The notes below the pieces were generated by a model. That model did not search any database and had not been told where the DNA came from. It saw only the letters and a list, made by a program, of their open reading frames with translations. The position numbers and the translations under genes were made by a program. DNA of 7,762 nt from Methanomassiliicoccales archaeon PtaB.Bin134 (lineage in GTDB: Archaea; Thermoplasmatota; Thermoplasmata; Methanomassiliicoccales; UBA472), in contig MVPZ01000153.1 in assembly GCA_002067045.1 (NCBI GenBank), forward strand, positions 1 to 7,762, read 5' to 3'. This document shows positions 5,407-7,762 of the stretch, piece after piece; positions within the stretch are counted from its first letter, which is position 1, and each line of letters starts with the position of its first letter.

Positions 5407-7762
5407 TCATCCCTTCCTTTTCATCAGGAAGAACGCCGCTCCGGCCAGAGCGGCAATGGCCACCACGGCGATGATGATGTAGAGCGTGGTGCTGTCGCCG
5501 CCATCCCCATCATCGCCCCCGCCCCCGGCGGTGGGCGTGGCGTCCTCGATCTCCGAGGCTGGCCCTTCGCCGAACTCGTTCACCGCGCTGACCTTGTAGT
5601 AATAGGTCTGGCCGTTGGTGACGCTGTTATCAACGAACGCTGTCACGTTGCCCAGGGTGATCAGCAGGGTCAGGGACCCCTCGGAGTTCCCGCGGTACAC
5701 CCTGTAGGCGGTGATCTCCCAGCCGCCGTCGTCCTCCGGGGCGTCCCAGGTCAGCGAGACGTTGGCGCTGCCTGCCGTGGCCATCAGGCCAAGGGGGGCG
5801 GTCGGGACGGCGCCCACGGAGACCGATGCCTCGTTGGAGAGCTGCCCCTCTCCGGCCCCGTTCAGCGCGGCCACGCGGTAGAAGTAGGTTTTGCCGTTGC
5901 TGACGTTGGCGTCCGTGTATGAGGTCACATTGCCAATGGATGCGATCTCGACGAGGGCTCCGGACGCCATTCCCCTGTACACCTTGTAGCCCGAGATCGG
6001 GGAACTTCCGGGATTCACCGGGGGAACCCAGGTCAGGGATACCGAACCGCCCTGCAGTTCAGCGGACAGATCGGGGGCGGTGGGCAGGGAGGGATCGAAC
6101 TTCACCGTCTCGGAGAAGGGCCCCTCGCCGTTGGCGTTCATCGCCTTTACCCGGTAGAAGTACACCTGGTCAGCTATGGCCGTAGTGTCGTGATACTCGG
6201 TCGCGTTCCCCACCGAATCAAGCAGGGCCAGTGAGTCCGCGGCCTCTCCGCGATATACGCTGTAGTTGAGTATGGACGAGCCGCCGTCGCTCGCCGGTGG
6301 GTCCCATTCGAGCAGTACCCCCGTGGAGTTCGCCATCGCCCTCAGGTTGAGAGGCGCGCCCGGCGTCCCGGAAGGAATGGCCGATGCAATTTCTGAACGG
6401 TAACCCTCACCCACCGAATTGATCGCCGACACCTTGTAGTGATAGGCGACCCCGTTCACAACGTCGTCATCGGTGTATACCAGGACGTTCCCCAACGTGG
6501 TGAGGACCAGCAGTTCCCCTGGTGTCATCCCCCGGTATACGCGGTAGTTCGTTATGGCCAGGCCTGGATCGCTCGGCTCCTCCCAGGCCAGGGATACGGT
6601 GCCATTCCCGGCGATGGCGGTCAGGTTCAGGGGTTCGGACGGCACCACGCCCATCTGCACCGAAACCGCCTGCGAGCGCGCGCCCTCGCCCTGCGCGTTG
6701 ACCGCGCTGACCTGGTACAGGTAGGTGTAGGTCACCACCACGTCCTCGTCCAGGTAGGTGCGGGCGTCACCGACCTCGGCCAGCAGGTCCAGGTATCCGT
6801 AGTCGGTGCCGCGGTAGATCCGGTATTCGATGATGGCCGAACCCCCCTGGTCCTCCGGCTCGGTCCAGGTCAGGGTTATGCCCCCGCCGGCCACCTCCCC
6901 GTACAGTGTGGGGGACGTGGGCAGATCGGGATCGGAGCAGGCCTCGTTCGACGGCTCGCTGCCTCCCTTGGGGTTGGTGGCCCTCACGTGATAGTACATC
7001 ACCCCATCCACTTCGGGATCGGTGTAGGTCAGAACATTGGAAACGTCGGCCAGCCAGCTCAATGACCCGGACACGCCGCCCCGGTAGATGGAGTAGTTCA
7101 CGGAATCGTATCCACCATCATCCTCCGGCCTCTCCCAGTTCAGAACGACGTCGTTACCGTTTTTCTCGGCGGTGAGGTTGCGGGGGGACGACGGATGGGA
7201 TGCCGGCATGGCCGAAGCGCCTCCCGACAGTGGCCCCTCGCCCATCCAGTTGACCGCGGACACCCGGTAATAGTAGGTCTGCCCCTTCTCCAGCCCCTGG
7301 TCCCAGTACTGCGTCGCACCAGCGGCCGACCCTATGTAGGCCTCAGCCCCCTGGCTGAGGCCGCGGTACACCCTGTAGGAGGTTATTTCGGCCCCGCCAT
7401 CCCCGATCGGCGGGCTCCAGGTGAGCGTCACCGAGGTGTCGCTGGGGGAGGCGAGAAGGTTCAGGGGGGCCAGGGGCACCTCAGGAAATATCGACGCCGC
7501 GGCCGCGTTGCTGCTCGCGCTGAGGCCGATCGCGTTGACCGCCCTGATCTGGTATGTATAGTTCGCGATGGACAGGCCGGGATCGGTGTATTCGATGACC
7601 TGGCCGAGCTCTATCTGCGTGACATCTCCTGAGGGATGATAGCGGTAGAGCACATAGCCAGTGACGGAGCGCCCGTTGTCCGCGTACGGCGAGTACCATT
7701 CCAGGTGCGCGTCCCTGCCGTCCACCTCGGCGGTGAGGCCGAAGGGGGGAGAGGGCTCGGCA
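5407..7762 (-). CDS. Multi-FN3 cell-surface protein with C-terminal membrane anchor (N-terminus beyond window)
   Basis: The frame is open to the right edge, so the gene starts outside the window; 784 residues are visible. Eight tandem fibronectin type III domains of 91-95 residues run to base 5533, each with the pattern P..L.A....L.W..P...GG..I..Y.VYRG, then Y.D, YYY.V.A.N..GEG..S. They are followed by a Gly/Asp linker (GGGGDDGDGGD), one hydrophobic helix (LYIIIAVVAIAALAGAAFFL) and a short MKRKG tail, so the array faces outside with the basic tail inside. About twelve N-x-S/T sequons lie in the FN3 domains. FN3 arrays in prokaryotes act as spacers or binding modules on surface proteins and enzymes; any catalytic or adhesive domain would be upstream and is not seen. 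A GTG at 7725 opens no real start, because the first visible domain continues through it. A role in surface binding or cell contact is inference. Confidence 0.88.
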   Translation of the reverse strand, partial: AEPSPPFGLTAEVDGRDAHLEWYSPYADNGRSVTGYVLYRYHPSGDVTQIELGQVIEYTDPGLSIANYTYQIRAVNAIGLSASSNAAAASIFPEVPLAPLNLLASPSDTSVTLTWSPPIGDGGAEITSYRVYRGLSQGAEAYIGSAAGATQYWDQGLEKGQTYYYRVSAVNWMGEGPLSGGASAMPASHPSSPRNLTAEKNGNDVVLNWERPEDDGGYDSVNYSIYRGGVSGSLSWLADVSNVLTYTDPEVDGVMYYHVRATNPKGGSEPSNEACSDPDLPTSPTLYGEVAGGGITLTWTEPEDQGGSAIIEYRIYRGTDYGYLDLLAEVGDARTYLDEDVVVTYTYLYQVSAVNAQGEGARSQAVSVQMGVVPSEPLNLTAIAGNGTVSLAWEEPSDPGLAITNYRVYRGMTPGELLVLTTLGNVLVYTDDDVVNGVAYHYKVSAINSVGEGYRSEIASAIPSGTPGAPLNLRAMANSTGVLLEWDPPASDGGSSILNYSVYRGEAADSLALLDSVGNATEYHDTTAIADQVYFYRVKAMNANGEGPFSETVKFDPSLPTAPDLSAELQGGSVSLTWVPPVNPGSSPISGYKVYRGMASGALVEIASIGNVTSYTDANVSNGKTYFYRVAALNGAGEGQLSNEASVSVGAVPTAPLGLMATAGSANVSLTWDAPEDDGGWEITAYRVYRGNSEGSLTLLITLGNVTAFVDNSVTNGQTYYYKVSAVNEFGEGPASEIEDATPTAGGGGDDGDGGDSTTLYIIIAVVAIAALAGAAFFLMKRKG
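5533..7761 (-). repeat. Eight tandem FN3 domain repeats (about 280 bp period)
   Basis: In protein order the units are 7483-7761 (first, cut by the edge), 7198-7482, 6925-7197, 6649-6924, 6370-6648, 6088-6369, 5812-6087 and 5533-5811. The repeats are clear in protein but diverged in DNA. Units three to five and six to eight also match as triplets (6370-7197 and 5533-6369). In each triplet the first unit has a shared NYS-x-YRG, the second starts LPT-x-P after a DP, and the third has T-L-G-N-V and YKVSA-x-N. Confidence 0.85.

Noticed and set aside
5407..7762. CRISPR-like or DNA-level tandem repeat suggested by the regular 280-bp period
   Set aside because: The period reflects FN3 domains conserved in protein; the DNA is diverged and there are no constant repeats with unique spacers.

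Overview
The window looks like chromosomal DNA from a GC-rich archaeon. The grounds are TATA-like boxes about 33-38 nt ahead of several start codons, a T-rich transcript end with no strong stem, a UbiA prenyltransferase of the archaeal ether-lipid type, a proline iminopeptidase resembling Thermoplasma tricorn-interacting factor F1, and a long fibronectin-III (FN3) surface protein held by one C-terminal helix. A Thermoplasmatota lineage, possibly Methanomassiliicoccales, fits best. That placement is inference; no rRNA or lineage marker gene is present.

Layout, left to right. Bases 1-998 (+) hold the 3' end of a PAS-domain sensor, whose stop codon overlaps the start of a PaaI-type hotdog thioesterase. 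Bases 999-1244 are a convergent gap with three small inverted repeats. Bases 1245-3017 (-) hold a membrane-anchored double-Cache sensor followed by a UbiA prenyltransferase, separated by a GC-rich hairpin and a TATA-like box. A divergent promoter region (3018-3149) separates the sensor from a flavodoxin-family gene (3150-3629, +), which ends in a T-rich terminator. An AT-rich gap with a clear TATA box and an inverted repeat leads to an isoprenylcysteine-methyltransferase-like membrane protein (3794-4411, +). Converging on it is a minus-strand pair: a partial gene for an eight-repeat FN3 surface protein (from the right edge to 5407), then the proline iminopeptidase (to 4450).

There is no obvious single pathway. 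Most genes appear to have their own promoter, and only the PAS/thioesterase pair is clearly coupled in translation. Loose themes are the cell envelope (UbiA lipid enzyme, ICMT-like methyltransferase, FN3 surface protein, extracytoplasmic Cache sensor) and sensing (PAS, Cache). I see no CRISPR array, insertion sequence, tRNA, rRNA or defence system, and no gene-free stretch longer than 300 bases. The most distinctive observations are the three-domain super-repeat in the FN3 protein, the Cache sensor without an output domain, the TGATG coupling of a PAS sensor to a thioesterase, and start-site corrections for two genes based on promoter position.
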